A stretch of DNA of 64,000 nucleotides from Lycocorax pyrrhopterus obiensis (taxonomy: Eukaryota > Chordata > Aves > Passeriformes > Paradisaeidae): positions 117,022,763 to 117,086,762 of the forward strand of contig JACSVZ010000001.1 in the NCBI GenBank assembly GCA_014706295.1, read 5' to 3'. The position numbers were made by a program, and so were the translations under genes. Below, in pieces: positions 36,201-50,100 of this stretch; the first letter of the stretch is position 1, and every line of letters begins with the position of its first letter. Under the pieces are notes generated by a model. That model searched no databases, had not been told where the DNA came from, and saw only the letters and a list, made by a program, of their open reading frames with translations.

Positions 36201-39200
36201 TGTGGATAAGATGTGTGGTCAAAATACTGAACTAATTTGGCATTCTAGTAAATGATTCATTCCATCCAGGATTCTGTGAAACACATAAACGTGTCTTTTG
36301 CTGCAGACACATGCCAGATAATGCGAAGGCTTGCTGGGCTTAAGGACATATCAAATTTAGGCCTGTGCTTGCCTGTCTTATGCCCAGGTAATTCTGCTCC
36401 ATGGTTTCCAAGGAGAGAAATGCATGTTTTAGGCTGAGAACACAGGGAAGGGTCTCATTCCTACCTGGTCTTGTATTAAAACCCTCTTTGTACCCCTGAC
36501 TATCACGAGATCTTCCCTGAAACCATAGTAAAGTGGCCAGGCCGGGTTCAGCAGCTGCTCAGGAAGGTGATGGCTGATTTTTGATGATGCTTGAGGTATC
36601 CTATATCTAGATTTGATAATGAGTTTATTGAGGAATGTATGTGAAATACGATCTGACTGAATTTGATAAAATTTTGGTAAATGTGCCAATCATCCCTTAA
36701 AAAACCCCCAACCTGTAAGAGATTGCAAGTGTGGAGTGTTTCTTTAGACTTAACAAGTGAGTATTTTAATAAGTTTTGAGCAGTACAGAAGTGCTGCATG
36801 TCCCCATTGAATATATGGACCTATGAAATCTTACATTGTTCATGTTGCTAAGGCAGGAATTTGTTTTCCTGTCAGAATGTAAGTTATCCTTAATGAGATT
36901 AAATACCATTTTAGTAGATGTTGCTGGAATCTATCCATACCTTTTTAAGGACCCCTTACCTGTTGTTTCAGGCAGTTTGATAAAGTGATGCTTTCTAGCA
37001 GATTACAGCTCAGAAAAGCGCTCTCTAAGTTGGGCTGGATTTTCATCAAGGACAAACCAGCTACAGACAAAGAAAATGCTGAAACAGAATTGTTTCTGTT
37101 GGAGGAATATGAAATAAGAGATTTCTTTGAATTCTGACAGACTAACTCGAGAAAAAGCTGGAAGAGTTGTTAATGCTGTTTGTGAGTCACTGGTGGTGGG
37201 TAACACTGAGGGGAGACAGGGGAGAGGGAATTCTGAAGAGACACAAGTGGTAACTGAGGACCAATATATAAATATATAATCTTATACAGCAATAGTGAAA
37301 TGAGGTTCTGGGTTGGAAACAATCCTCTGATTGTGTGGGATTTATGGCCATTTGTTTGGGGAAAGTGAAATAAGAGGAGTCCTTGCCTGAGTTTCCATGT
37401 CACTTTTGACATTGCCATTCTAGTGAAGTGTTTGTCTCGTGGTAAACTGCAGTGAAACCTCAGGGACAAAAAAACTCTTCCCTATCATCAGGATAAAGTG
37501 CTTAAACTGGAAAATGTGTGGATTTGCATGGGGAGCAGGGAGGTGTTGCAGCATGATTAATATGAATAAATACATATGCTGCAGTGGCATAAACCATACA
37601 AATTTGCTGATTCCCTAATCCTTTAGCTCAGATTATATTCCTTTTGAACCTCAGCCCAGACCACTGGCTCATTGATACTCAGGCACTGCCTCAGCAATTC
37701 TGGAGTTTACAATCTGGCTCCAGTGGCCAGATGCAATCCAAAGGTTAAAAATAAACTTGAACTCTGCCTAAGATTCCACTCTCTCTTGTCCCTCAGCCAT
37801 AGCTGGCATACAGATATTCTGGCATAATTCTTTCTAGAACACTTTATCATGTCTTAAAGCAGATTCTTTTTGCCTTTTCAGTGGGGTAACAGAGTTGGAG
37901 AGATGCAAAAGCCCCCAAACAACTTGGTCTCCTGGCCAAAAATAAATCCCAAAAAATAGCACAAGAAGAGAAAAGGGAAGAGTTGTTTTGATTTAGTGGA
38001 AAGCTTCAGGTTTACAACTATGTACATGACAGCTGACCAAGACCTGTGTGACATGAGCAGGCATCTCAGCTCAGTAATAAGAAGAAAACAATAGGTCTGT
38101 CTATTGGATTTTTTTTCCATAGAATTCAAATCTTGGTTCAGTTAAGACACTCTCCAGGGAACACTCCAAAAGTAAACTTGAAAATGTAAGAGCAAGCACA
38201 ACTATCAAAGTTACTGACAATAAAGCTAAGCAGCTTGCTGATGACAGTGGATGTGGGAAGGCAGTAAGAAATGCATGATATCATGTTCAAATTGCATATC
38301 CAGTGCAAGCCAAAATATGTCTTTGCTCAGGGTTTAGGCTACAAAAAATATTAAGCACCACTTTCTCAGATTTTTGTCTGATTTGGGATTTATTTCAACC
38401 CAGTGAGCTTTGAAAGCATTTCCTTAAAATATTAATGTAGCTTTGACAATACAAAATCGACTTCCTACAAGCTGCCTGTTCCTGTAAAATTTCAATTGGT
38501 GTCTCTATGAATGCTTGAATTTACAAGAATGCATAATGAACAGGAAATCCTGTGGGAAAATTGGACTCCATTTCCCATCCCGTTGCCTTAAAACACCTTT
38601 CTTTTCAAGCAACCCCAGTGTGCAGGAAGCTTCACAAACACTTGGCTAGAATTTCCAGGATTCTGGAATTCTCAGACTGAATTCTGAGCATCTGATTGAG
38701 TTCCTGGTATAGCCAGGGAAAATCACACCCTGTGGTGTCAGTTCGTTGTGGTTGAACAGACACTGTGGGACAGAATTTCCTCTGCCAGGAAGTTTTACTT
38801 CCTGAAATGTGTATTTCAGAAAGATGGACAGTTCTGAAAATGAGGGATGGAAAACAATCCTATAATACAGCATGTATTGACTGAATTTCGAAGTGATAAA
38901 GAACAAAAATGACTACTTTAGAAAATATTAAGCACAGTTCTCCTTCCCCTCTACCTAACACTTGGAAAAAGAGAGCTCTGATTTTAGGCAGGTAACAAAA
39001 GGCAGCCTGGAATGTTTCTTCCTGTGCAGCAATAGTTAATGAATCCGAGGGAACTGATGTGTGTCTTGTGTTATCCAAAGTCTGGCACCACAGTTAGGAA
39101 ATTTGGGATCTGTAAATTTATCCAGCCTTGTGTCAGCTTAGCCAGGCTGGGGCTATAGCAGCAGACATTTAGGTATTTCAGAGATAACCATGCAAAACCA

Positions 39201-42200
39201 CAGATCTGATGGTGGGCTTAGTGATACTGCATAGCTAAGAGCAAGTATCCTCTCAGAATTTCTATTAACAAGCAGATTTTAGGTTCAATTTGTCCCACTT
39301 TTGTGCATAAGCAATAAAATACAACTTCTAGATTGCTGCTCTGCTCAGGAACTTTCCATGAGCGTGTTGGAAGTGTAACACAGTGCACTTTTAGGCCATA
39401 AACTCTCAGAACCATAGACAGGGACAAATATAATTCATTAGTGGGTATAAGGAAAGAGGAGCAGATATTTGTTCTGTGAGGAACAGCTGTCATAACACAT
39501 CCCTGCCACGCTCATCTTTCTTACACCATCATCTGTCTGTTGTGCTTTTGATAGTTTACAAGTACAAAGGTGCTTTTATCACAGATGTTAAATATTCCTC
39601 AGGTTAAGTCTTTCTGTGTTGGGAACACCTGTCTTTGTGTTACTCTGTCATCACACCAGGAATAAAAACACTGCGCTGAACATTGTACAAAGGTACTTTA
39701 TAATTCATTCAAGAGATTGTCTAAAATTAATCCGATTTATGCACCAAAGAAACGAGTTTGCAGAGGACAGGAGTCCCAGGAAAGGAGGAGAAACACCAGT
39801 CAGAACTTAATTTAGGAAAAATGAACACTTGGGGCCCCATTCCCTGATGACTGCAGATTAGCATCAAAAAAGTAGCCCCACATCCCTCAGGAATCTGACT
39901 GAAAAGATGGGCAGGAGTCACTCTGAACTGTAGAGGTGCAGAGGATGGGCAGGGTGACCTTTGCCTGTCCAAATTTGTACACTACATACAAAATTCAGAA
40001 CTATTGGGTTACGTTTCTTTGAATTTTCAAGCTCCACAGCTGCTGAGAGTTTTGAAGGCAGGTGCTGATGTCTGCCTGGTCTTCCTTAGGTGTTTTCTTT
40101 GATGTGTCAAAGGCAAGGTGGAAGTAAACGAAAAAGCTGCATTTTAAGATAACATTAAATGAATTGTGCTAGAAATGGTTAAAACTTTGCGATTCTGAGA
40201 ACTGATACTTTTTATACTGTTCCATACAATCTCATTTCTCCTCCATTTGCTGGGACCAGAATGTCTCCTCTCACTCTTCTGCTTGGCCAGCTGAAACCTC
40301 TGGAAGTGTCCTGACAGGGAACAAGTCAAATATATCACCCAAATTTAACAATGAGAGGTGTTTGTTTAAGCAGAGGTCACCCTTGGCTGTGGCAGCAGCA
40401 GCATGGCACATGTAATTCACTGAATTTTGCTTTTGAAGCAAACAAGCCCAGTTCGGGGAAACCTACTAAGAACTATTCTCATTTCATTTTGCAAGGCATA
40501 CTGATACTCTGAAAATTCTTCCAGTTTTGAGAGGGAACAAAATATATATTTGAAGGACTGAATGGTATACAAAACAAAAAATAAGGTATCAAGGTTATTT
40601 TAAACACACAAATTTTTAACCCTTGAGACAGAGTTTTGTTTTATATGGTCAAAGATAAGAAAAACAAGCTCTTTCTCCAGTAAGAAAATTAAGATATTTG
40701 AAGTATTCAGATAAAAATATTTCAATGTTTTTCTTTTTTCTCTAAGGTTCAACTGAAAAATAGATAACTTATCAAAATATTTTAAGTTAAGCAATTGTTA
40801 TTTTTCTGATTTGTGCTGGAGATTTAAGATATTGAGATATAATCATAGTCTCAATTCCTGCAGCATTTCTCATATGACTAGAAAGAAAAGCTGTGTTCTT
40901 ACATGGATAAGCAAGAGTTTGAATAAGATCTGGCTTAAGTATCTTGTCTCTTGCTTTTGGGAGAGGGAGTTGGTTTTGAGTGGTTGGCCTCAATTTTTTA
41001 AAACTCAATTCATATTTAAGACACATTGAAAAATTGAGAAATGAAACAGAACTTTAGGGGCTGGTCGCATTTTAGGACTTGCCATAGCTTTAGTTTACAT
41101 GAAATGAATAAAAAATACAAAGCCAAACTTGTTGAAAATCAAATTCAAATTTAAGTTAGGTCTTCAGAATACAAGGATGTAAGAAGCGTGTTTAGAGGTG
41201 TTATCCTTAAGTCATGAGAAAGAATATTCTCTGATACTGTGGAGTCTCTATGGCACAGCAGTTTCTTGCTCCATCAGAAGGGAGAGTAATGAAAGCACAG
41301 GATAATTCTGTCCTATCACTTGGCACGACATCAGTTGTGCTCACTCTTCTATCAAGGCTTTTGGAAGCAGAGAGACAGCAGCTATCTGGGTAGGAAACAC
41401 TAACTCAGCCAGGGAGCTTTCCAATCAAATATTAAATATCTGCACTTAAGCTCTATAAAATTCTCTGCCTTGGGGGAGTGCACTCCTCACCAGAAAGTCT
41501 CTTCTCCCTGAGGTGCTGGGGTTTCCCCTTCATTGCTCCTAATTTATATCTGCCCTTTTACTTGTGAAATATGGGGGTGATGAAGACTCTTCCTCTCAGA
41601 CATTCCACGCACACCTATATGAATAAAAATAACACGATGGAGCCTTTACTTGGGTCCTGCCACACAAAGATTGGTTTATGGAGTGTTGCTAGGTAAGTCA
41701 CCTGAACGTTTGTTGTGTTGCTGCATCCTCTCCAGAGCCATAAAGCCTGATTCAGCTCTTTTACACACAAATATCACAGTTCGCATATTATTTATGAAGT
41801 CTTAGGAGGACTTTTTGGCAAGTGCATTTGGCTTGCAGTTGGGAAATCTGTGGTAGAAGTGCTCAAACTGTATTTGGCTTTCTTTGAGTACAGTAACATC
41901 ATTACCTGCGTTGCCAGGGTCTCCTTCCAGAGCCTCTCGTGTGGGGCAATGACATCACCTGGGTTGTGTAAAATTTGCACCTCATCTGCTGAATCACTCT
42001 GGAATCAGAAATGGAGCTTTAATGTAAAACTCTCAATTCCACATAATCTACCTCCCCATAATACCAGAAAGGAGGCATCTTCTAGGGCTGTTCCTGGTGA
42101 TCTTCTGGAATGTTTAAAACACCTCACACTGCAGGAGAGCAAATCCATAGCACTTCATCCTCATGGTGCTTTATCACCAAAGAGCATTAACGATTACTTA

Positions 42201-42294
42201 AGAACAGCTCTGTGGGAGGTGAGTTGGAGACTGATCCAGAATTTTAGTCTTCTAAATTTGTGTTAGCCTGTAATTTTGTTAATTCCTACCTGTG
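33273..42294. other. Long non-coding stretch
   Basis: About 9 kb without a recognised gene or CR1 tail. It contains a (CAAA)4 tract near 33736-33752, AT-rich runs at 37265-37280 and 40500-40800, and an imperfect inverted repeat 'agaatttccag' / 'ctggaattct' at about 38648-38672. Open frames are short and on both strands. The 138-codon plus frame at 41850-42266 has no family signature. Confidence 0.4.
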
Positions 42295-42412
42295 AAGGTG
42301 GGGAGGCCCTGGCACAGGGTGCTCAGAGAAGCTGTGGCTGCCCCTGGATCCCTGGCAGTGTCCAAGGCCAGGCTGGACGGGGCTTGGAGCAGCCTGGCAT
42401 AATGGAAGGTGA
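42295..42412 (+). mobile_element. CR1 LINE fragment lacking its 3' tail
   Basis: 'gaggccctggcacagggtgc' is followed by 'gctgtggctgcccctggatc', 'cctggcagtgtccaaggcca' and 'ggctggacggggcttggagc', 'agcctggcataatggaaggt'. This is a plus-strand CR1 interior/3' segment. It stops before the 'gtccctgcccatggcagg' and tail region, so the 3' end was lost after insertion. It is about 94 percent identical by eye to the matching part of 46821-47115, which is in the opposite orientation. Confidence 0.93.
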
Positions 42413-45400
42413 ACATCTGGTATTAAAGATGATCGAACTTGGTCCAAATCCTTTGCTGTTGGAAGAGGTTTATGATTTCAGTGCCTATACACAGAAAATT
42501 CTGACTAACTGCAAATGTGGCTTGGTCTGTAAAATCCACAGGTCTCACTCTGGTTTTAATTTTAAGGGTGTAACTCAAAGCAATTCTTGGGATTTCAGTG
42601 GGATTAAGGACAAGGAAGAAAGTAAATGAGAACAGACTGTGAGCCATATTGTTACAAATCTGCTGTTTGTCTCATCAGGATCATTTCCAATGAGCTTCCC
42701 TTTCTTTGGAAAAAAAGAGTAGAGAAAGGGAAATTCGAGGGCAGGAGTGGTGGGATCAGCATCAAAGGCCTACCAGGGTCAATGAATCCTGTTAGTATTA
42801 ATTAATCAATTGGTTACAATCAATATTTTGACCTCTTATTTCTTGAAAAGAGGAAAGGTGGCTCCACTGCTTTCAGCTTAATCTAACACGAACAGCAACA
42901 GAAATACAAATACTTTATGTGAGACACTTTTGTAAGTTTTCCTCCCTTTGTGTGTATTATTATTTGTTCTTTATTTCTGGAGGTGTTGTGTTTTTAAGTA
43001 AGAACCTTCAGACCTGCTATGCCGCTCTTCTATTGAATTTTTAATCACAGAAAAAGCAGCAATTCAGGCCTGTCAACAGTTTTCTAGTTCTCCAGCAAAA
43101 GCTAATAAATATGATAGTTATTGCTGATTACAGGTCCATAGGCAGACAAGATATCAAACTCTTGTATTACATCACTCTGTGGTTACAGTGAGAAACAAAA
43201 CACTCCACGTTGTGGTTTGCATTCAGTTCTGCAGTGAGCACTCCATTGTGCATTGTGAACTCGTGGTTTTCAGATTAGCTCGGTTACTATGAAGCTCTCA
43301 ACAAATAATAAAAATAATCAATGTAATAATAACAAAACCTTAGTCCAGTTGGCAAGGTTATGTCCTTTTTTTCACTAACCTAGGTCTAGACTAACTGACT
43401 AGCACTAAGGCACTTTCCAGTGGACTGTCACAGTCTTCATTTGATCCAATAGCTTAAGGGTTTGGTGCAGATAAGAATAATGTTTTATATTTGTGGAATA
43501 TTTGCTGATACAGATATATTTCTTTGGTTTCTTAGCCTTAATTATGGAAGGAAATCATAACTCCAGTCCATTAGTTCCTCCGTCTTCTGTATTCTCTGAG
43601 CTGCAGAGACAACCCTGAGACAAAAAAATGCCAAATATATGTTGAGATAAAGCTTATTGGTGATTGTTTTGTTAATAAACTCATGGTTTCAAGCTTGTCA
43701 ACCTGTTCCTGATGAGAACAGAAATTGGAGGAGTTTGTAAGTCAGAATATTCCACTTTTGCCACTAATGTTTGTCAGATCAGTGGGACATGCTTCCATTT
43801 ATTTTTCTCATTCTGGAAGGCCCAATAAAAGAGTCTTTTCCAGTTTTTTCTCCTCAGAACTACAGAAAAAGTATAAGATTTAGAAATAGATAAGCTAAAT
43901 AATAAAATACAAAACCAAACTGGAAACAAAATCCAACTCTTCTGTCTCTAAACAAGACAGTAAAAGTGTTTCTAGTGGATTGTTTGCTGTCTGGAATAGC
44001 CACAGTCACACTCACCCTCGGAACTCAGCTCTGCCAAGGACACATGCAGAAATGTGCCTCCCAGTTAAACTCTCAGAATGGAAATATGGGACGTATTCTT
44101 TGATATAAAGACTCTGCATCACTGATTGAATTGGCAATCCGAATATCAGTTATTGTTTTCACATTTGTTCTGTGGCAGATGTAAGGAACAAAGTAAATTC
44201 AACTGCATTCAAGAGCATTTTCATATTGCTTTTTGATTTTTTTTTTTAATTTTTACAATGTTGTCTCACTTCAGTCAGAGAACACTATGGTTGGATATTT
44301 TTCCCCAGCAAATACATTTATTAATTTGCCAGTGAAAGAAAAGGGAGGGAAACCCTGATCTTTTTTGTAAGCCTGCCTTTGCAGAAGAAATATCGTGAGG
44401 GGAAGATACAAAGTCAGCCAGGATAAATTGGATTGGGCAAGTTCCAGTGGAACAATCTGGAAAAAAAATGGCAACACAGGCAAGAACGTGTTTAGTCTGG
44501 ATATAACCCAGGTTTACATAAATACACAGGAAACTGCTGGATGTGAGGATAACTGATGTCACAGTGATCTAGAGAACACCCTTGAATTTCTGCGTGTTTA
44601 GCTGTATTTACCCCAGTTATCTTGCAGTGCCGTGCCTTTGCACGAAACAAATGCAAACCACGGCAAGAAAACGCTGTTCTGCTCACCCCTGTCCTCAGCT
44701 CCAGGCTTTCAGCAAGCAAAAAGCTTCTGGCAGGATCCTAGCACCAGTCTATTGATGTGGTGAGCCATTAGGTTCTAGAGGTGCATAAATCTCCCACCAA
44801 AAATGGAATATACCGTGTCTCCAGAGTTTTGGAAGCTAAGAAAAGTTGCCTGGACCTATTCAGTTGTTGTGTCCACAAACCACAGTTTGTGCAGTGAACG
44901 CTTGGCTCATCCTTGGCTCTGGTGTTTCAGTGCTGCTCAGCTCAAGGAGGACAGCGGGATATTTTCACGGGATAGGGTCTCCCACAGAATGCAGAAGGAG
45001 CATTTTTTCCCTCAGGATCGTGCATCCAAAGGGCTGGTCTAGACTGCAGAGCACAGTGGAGTCTGGGTTTCTCTATCTGCAAACACAGAGCAGACAAGAG
45101 GTTGAGAGGCTGAATTCTGCCATCCCCTGGGAGCCCTTCCAGCAACCACGACCACTGGGATTTATAGTTTATAATCCCAGAGACTGCTGAATTGTAGAAC
45201 AGATCTAATGAATCATTGTGACCAAAACACTAAGAATGGTAAATGCCAGAGTTCCCTGTCAGACTGTTAAGCCTCTAATCTTGATTTTATCTTTAACCTA
45301 GGCCAATGTTTGGTAAATATGAGCTGCTGGCCACTTTCACAGACTCTTTTTCCTAATCATCTGTGTGCCTTCTGTGACAATGGAAATGTGGAGGGGAAAG

Positions 45401-46820
45401 AAATCATTTATTTTCACTCTCAGCAAAAACCCAAACTGTTCTCGTCATATCTGCCAAGACAGGAAGGAGAGATGGGAGGTGACACTCAAGATCTCTGAGT
45501 CCAGGCCTTGAAATTGTTTCAGGTAGAACTCCCATGGTGGGTTAATTGTAAGAATACACCCAGTGATAAGTTGGTTTCCCAGAGTGTTCTGGTCTTGATT
45601 TTCCTGTCCTTACTGCAGCCTTTTGCCTCTTAGAGTAATACGGATGTTTCTACAACAAACTACAGCTTTGGCATATGATTTTTTACAAAGACTATCGGAA
45701 AGACAGAAGTCCTACATTACTTTGGTCCTTTACATTACCAAAATTTTCTGCCTATAAATATAATTATAGCTAAAATTCAAGCTTTTGATATTAAGAAACT
45801 TCAAGTATGTAGGATTTAGACCCCTGAGAAATCTGGAAAACAGGACCACTTTTATTCAGATGTTCCAATTACTTTCAGTTGGTTGTCTTTCAGTGGAGGA
45901 GAACATCTTTTTTACTGTATTCCTAGGGGTTTTTTTCTGTGGACTTCAGATGTTGGAACAGCTGACTTGTCACAGTGAGAAAAATGAATTATTAAGGTGA
46001 AGATGTGGACTCTTGCCCCTCTCTGTAAAGCACTTTGTAAAAGCAAGGGCTGTATTTATGGTACTTCTGTTAAAAAATGATGAGTGACATTTTATGACTT
46101 AAAGTAATTTCACTTGAAATACTTTTCTAAAGGCAACATGACTTGTCCTCCCTCCTTTCCTGAAGCTGCAGGAGGGTTTTTATGCTATAGAATACAGTAG
46201 TAACAAGGATGCTCTGATGGAATATTGTTATTTCTTTCTGCACACTAAAGATGTATATAAGATGTCACTTTTTCCAAGTGCTCAACATCAGAAAGGTGAA
46301 ACCACTCACAGCACATGACAGCCTAAACCCAACTTTTGTCCAAGGCTGTAGGAAACATGTGTTTGATCAGAAGAATGCGTTCAATAACATCTTGGAGATA
46401 AGGACATTTCTGTGGAACAATGCTGCATGGCCATAACTTGCAGGGTGTGCATTTATTCCATGGATCCAGCTGACAGCTCTGTGTAATTTCATAATTTAGC
46501 TGACAGAGCTAAAGACATCAGCCAAGGAAGGGGGAGGGAAATGTCCGACTCCTCCAGCAGCAGATTAACGTGTCAAAGGGAGAGGAAGCAAATATTGAAA
46601 GGATCGGGGGCACTGCTGAGCTGTGTGTGCCAGAGGGGGGACCTGCCCAATCTGTCCCACAGCATTATTACATCAGTGCTCACGAGTTAGCTCTGCACTT
46701 AAAATTCCTAAAATTGAGGCAGCATTTGGAAAAGCCTGTGCCATACATGCTGACATAAATGCACCCACCCATCCAGACTGTAACAGCTCAGGAAGGATTA
46801 CATCAGCTGAAGGTTTATAC
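42413..46820. other. Non-coding spacer between inverted CR1 copies
   Basis: About 4.4 kb of AT-rich sequence. T- and A-rich runs occur near 44236-44257. The open frames at 44803-45190 (plus) and 44271-44719 (minus) overlap or lack any family signature. No gene is recognised. Confidence 0.4.
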
Positions 46821-47115
46821 AATCATGGCTTGGGCTGGAAGGGACCCTAAAGCCCATCCAGTGCCACCCCTGCCATGGGCAGGGACACCTTCCACTGTCC
46901 CAGGCTGCTCCAAGCCCTGTCCAGCCTGGCCTCGGACACTGCCAGGGATCCAGGGGCAGCCACAGCTGCTCTGGGCACCCTGTGCCAGGGCCTCACCACC
47001 CTCATAGGGAAGAATTTGTTCCCAATATCCAATCTAAACCTCCTCTCTGTCAGTTTGAAGCCGTTCCCTCCTGCCCTGTCACTACAGGCTGCTGTAGATT
47101 GTCTTTCTTCCAATC
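46821..47115 (-). mobile_element. CR1 LINE fragment, 3' portion
   Basis: The plus strand reads 'aatcatggcttgggctggaa', 'gggaccctaaagcccatcca', 'tgccatgggcagggacacct', 'cctcaccaccctcataggga' and 'ccaatatccaatctaaacct', the reverse complement of a CR1 3' region. The tail is reduced to 'aatcat' at 46821. Near 47090-47115 ('gctgtagattgtctttcttc') similarity fades, giving the 5' truncation. It is about 295 nt long and little diverged. Open frames reported on either strand across it are by-products of the element. Confidence 0.95.
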
Positions 47116-50100
47116 AGACAAGATGGGCCAAACAGCTCTACAGGAATCCAATGAGACTCCACCCTGTTGAATTAAGAACTATGTCAGTTTCTACTTTTTT
47201 TTGGTTTTGTTAAATTAAGCAGATAAAATGCCCTGATTCTTATAAACAATATGGTTTTCTGATATATTTTTTGTTTGTTGTCTAATTGACCAAAATAACA
47301 CCTATAAAAATACTTTTCCTTCTGGCAAAAAACTGATATTTCTTATGAAAACAAGACTCTTCAGGAGTCATTCATTTTCCAGAATAGCAAGTTATTCTTG
47401 TATTAAATAACTCTGTTTCTACATGTTACAGAATTGAAAAAATTTACAGAGGAATAAAAAAAAAATTACTTCTCACAATATTTTGTTTTGAAACAAGACC
47501 TAAAATCCCTGCTAATTCCAATGTTTTCTGCTGTAGCTGTAACAAATAACTGTCGAATATAAACACTGTTTGGAACTAAACTTTGCTTCAGCTCAGTCAG
47601 TAACCCTTGATTGTAAAATGCTTTACAAGCATTCTGAAAAAACAGCTTAATTAGAAAATTTGAAGCAATGCTAATTTGCTGATGATTAAATGTACTATCT
47701 ACAGCAATTGTTAACAAAATCTAAGTGCTAATTTGCAACAGAAATTCAACACAAAAATATGATTTAATTTAATCTTCACAACCACAGCGTGTATGTCTGA
47801 ATCTGCTCCATGCTAAAGATGGAGAAATGCCAGTGCCTCCACTGAGAATGGAAGCAGAAATATAAATAATTTCTGCCTGAAATGTGTATAATTGGAAAAT
47901 ATTATACTGGTTAAACATGATATTGTCTCTAAATGAGACAGCACAAACAAGGAATGTCATAAGGCGCAGCTAATTCTGATCCTGGTATTAAAAACATGGC
48001 CTGAGTGAATTGAGGACATAATTGCTGAATTATTTAGGTGTAAACTGACTTGTTTAAAAGCAACAACTGAACAAGAGCTCCTTCCTGACAAACCTCCTCC
48101 TGAGATTTCTGAGCACCAGCAGTATCTGGATTCCTGGAGGACGGCAGAACCTTACCAATTACACCCTGAGTGCTGCAGATTTCCTTTAAGATACAAGTGG
48201 GCACCTTTTCTTCCCCCTTCACAGGCAGGCAGATCCCTTGGCAGGTGTCTCATGCCTTATCCTTTTATTTCTTTTGAAGACACATAAATGCCACTAAACT
48301 CTGACCCTATGACCCTGGGTCAGCTGGGAAGGAATAATAAAAACAAAGAGGTTATGCTTGGCTCTTTTCCTGCCAAATTTCCTTGAAGACACTTCTTTCC
48401 ATCCAAGGTTTAATTTATGTTTTCCTTTTAGTCTTTTACCTTGCTGTAAGATCCTCACACTCTTTTCTGCTCCCCAGGGAAGTTCTTTTCACCACGTTCC
48501 TCACAGTCTCTAAAGCCCAGTGGGTGCTCCCTCCTCTTTTCAATAATCAACAGAATTTGAGACTTTTCCTTACATTCCTTTAAGTTCCCTCTGCCACCCC
48601 TAAAGCATCTTTATTCAGACATGTTTATTTCCCCAAGACAAGGCACAATCTTTGTACATTTTTTCCAATAAATCCTACCTGGTCCACTCTGTCCTCTCCT
48701 AAAGAAACATTATAAGCAGTTTGAGAACAAATAAGAAATTAGGCAATTCAACATAAATAAAAACCTTCTCAAAACCAAAATCTGTTTTCTGTGGATCAGA
48801 TTTTCAAGCCAATGTAAATTAATTAAGAGAGAAAATCTTTCTGAAAGCTGTTATCCTATTAAATAATTTCTAAATGTCCCAACTGGAGTACTTTAGAACT
48901 GATGATCCGTCTAGTAGGACCATGAAAACTTAGTGTTATTGCACAACTAAAGAAAACTGTAGAAAATTATTTCATAACTGTGATTGTTTTAATTTTGAAT
49001 GTAGATTTTTTTTCTCTAAGTGAGGATCAGTTTCACAAGTGGTTTCCCATCGTAGGTTTGAAACAAGGAAGTTGTGTACAGCCATATGAAATATTTTGAA
49101 GTTGCCACTTTAATACTGTCTTTAAAATATTGATCTTCCTTTAACTTATTTTACCGATGTTGCCCTTTTCTTTACTAACGCACCCACTCTCTTCTAAATT
49201 GCTTTGAAACTTCTTTTCTTGTTTGTAGTTCCCGTTTCCCTCTCCCTGTGCAATTTATACCAAAGAGCCTGAATCCAATGACATGGCTATAACCAGATTT
49301 TCTCTACCACTTTCAACATCTGTTGAATTTGCCATACTTTCACTGAAATGAATGGAAGTACAAAATAAATACCCTGTGCTTACATAGCAGCTATTTTTAT
49401 TTCTATCAAAGAGTGAATAGAAGAATGAATTCATAGTGTCTGAGAAAGTTCAGAAACTTCTATTATTTTATCATTTTTTTATTAAACAGGCTGTCTCAGT
49501 ACTCCTTGCAGGCTACTTGTTGAACACATTTTTGAGGAACATCTTGTTTTGCTGCACATTTTTTGGACACAGACTGCGAGATCCCTGGAGCTTCAGTATC
49601 TCCACACACTGAGTAGCTTTGAAAATAATGTTTGTGAAGAGCATTCAGGCTTGTAAGTGACACTGTGTGTTTTATAATGTGACTGGGCTGCCAAAGTAAT
49701 GAGTGTCCTGCAATTATCCCTGAAGGAATTCTGGTGCATTGGTGAGGGGAAGAAAGGGGCAGAAGGAATAGCATAGGTGTCTTTATGCAAAACAGTGTTT
49801 GTTCCCTTCCCTGCTCCTTTGGATGTCCAGCCTTTTCCAACAACTTCGAAGAATATTGGCTTATAACAAAAATATGCTTTGTGTTAATATGTGAGGAATT
49901 TAGGTCACTGAGCATTGTTCATTTTTGTCTAACCCTTGAATTACATGAGCTTTCCAATAGCCACTGCAGCTAATGAAAGTTGTTTCTGTTTTCATACCAA
50001 CTCGCAGACAAAGAAATGCCAGGGAAAATCTGCAGGGCTGCTGGCTGCAGATTTGCCAGGCCCAGGAGGAAAATGTGCTGCTATCTGATGGTAGGAGTTC

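Noticed and set aside
38648..38672. Imperfect inverted repeat with STAT-like TTCTGGAA
   Set aside because: Arms differ by a deletion and the motif is short and AT-rich, so it is within chance expectation.
42276..42629. 117-codon plus frame
   Set aside because: Its first third is CR1-derived sequence, the start codon is TTG, and the remainder has no signature.
46759..47213. Several overlapping frames of 62-112 codons
   Set aside because: They lie inside the minus-strand CR1 copy at 46821-47115.
49496..49915. 139-codon minus frame as a gene
   Set aside because: No domain, no convincing start context, no splice or poly(A) structure. Length is within chance for this window size.
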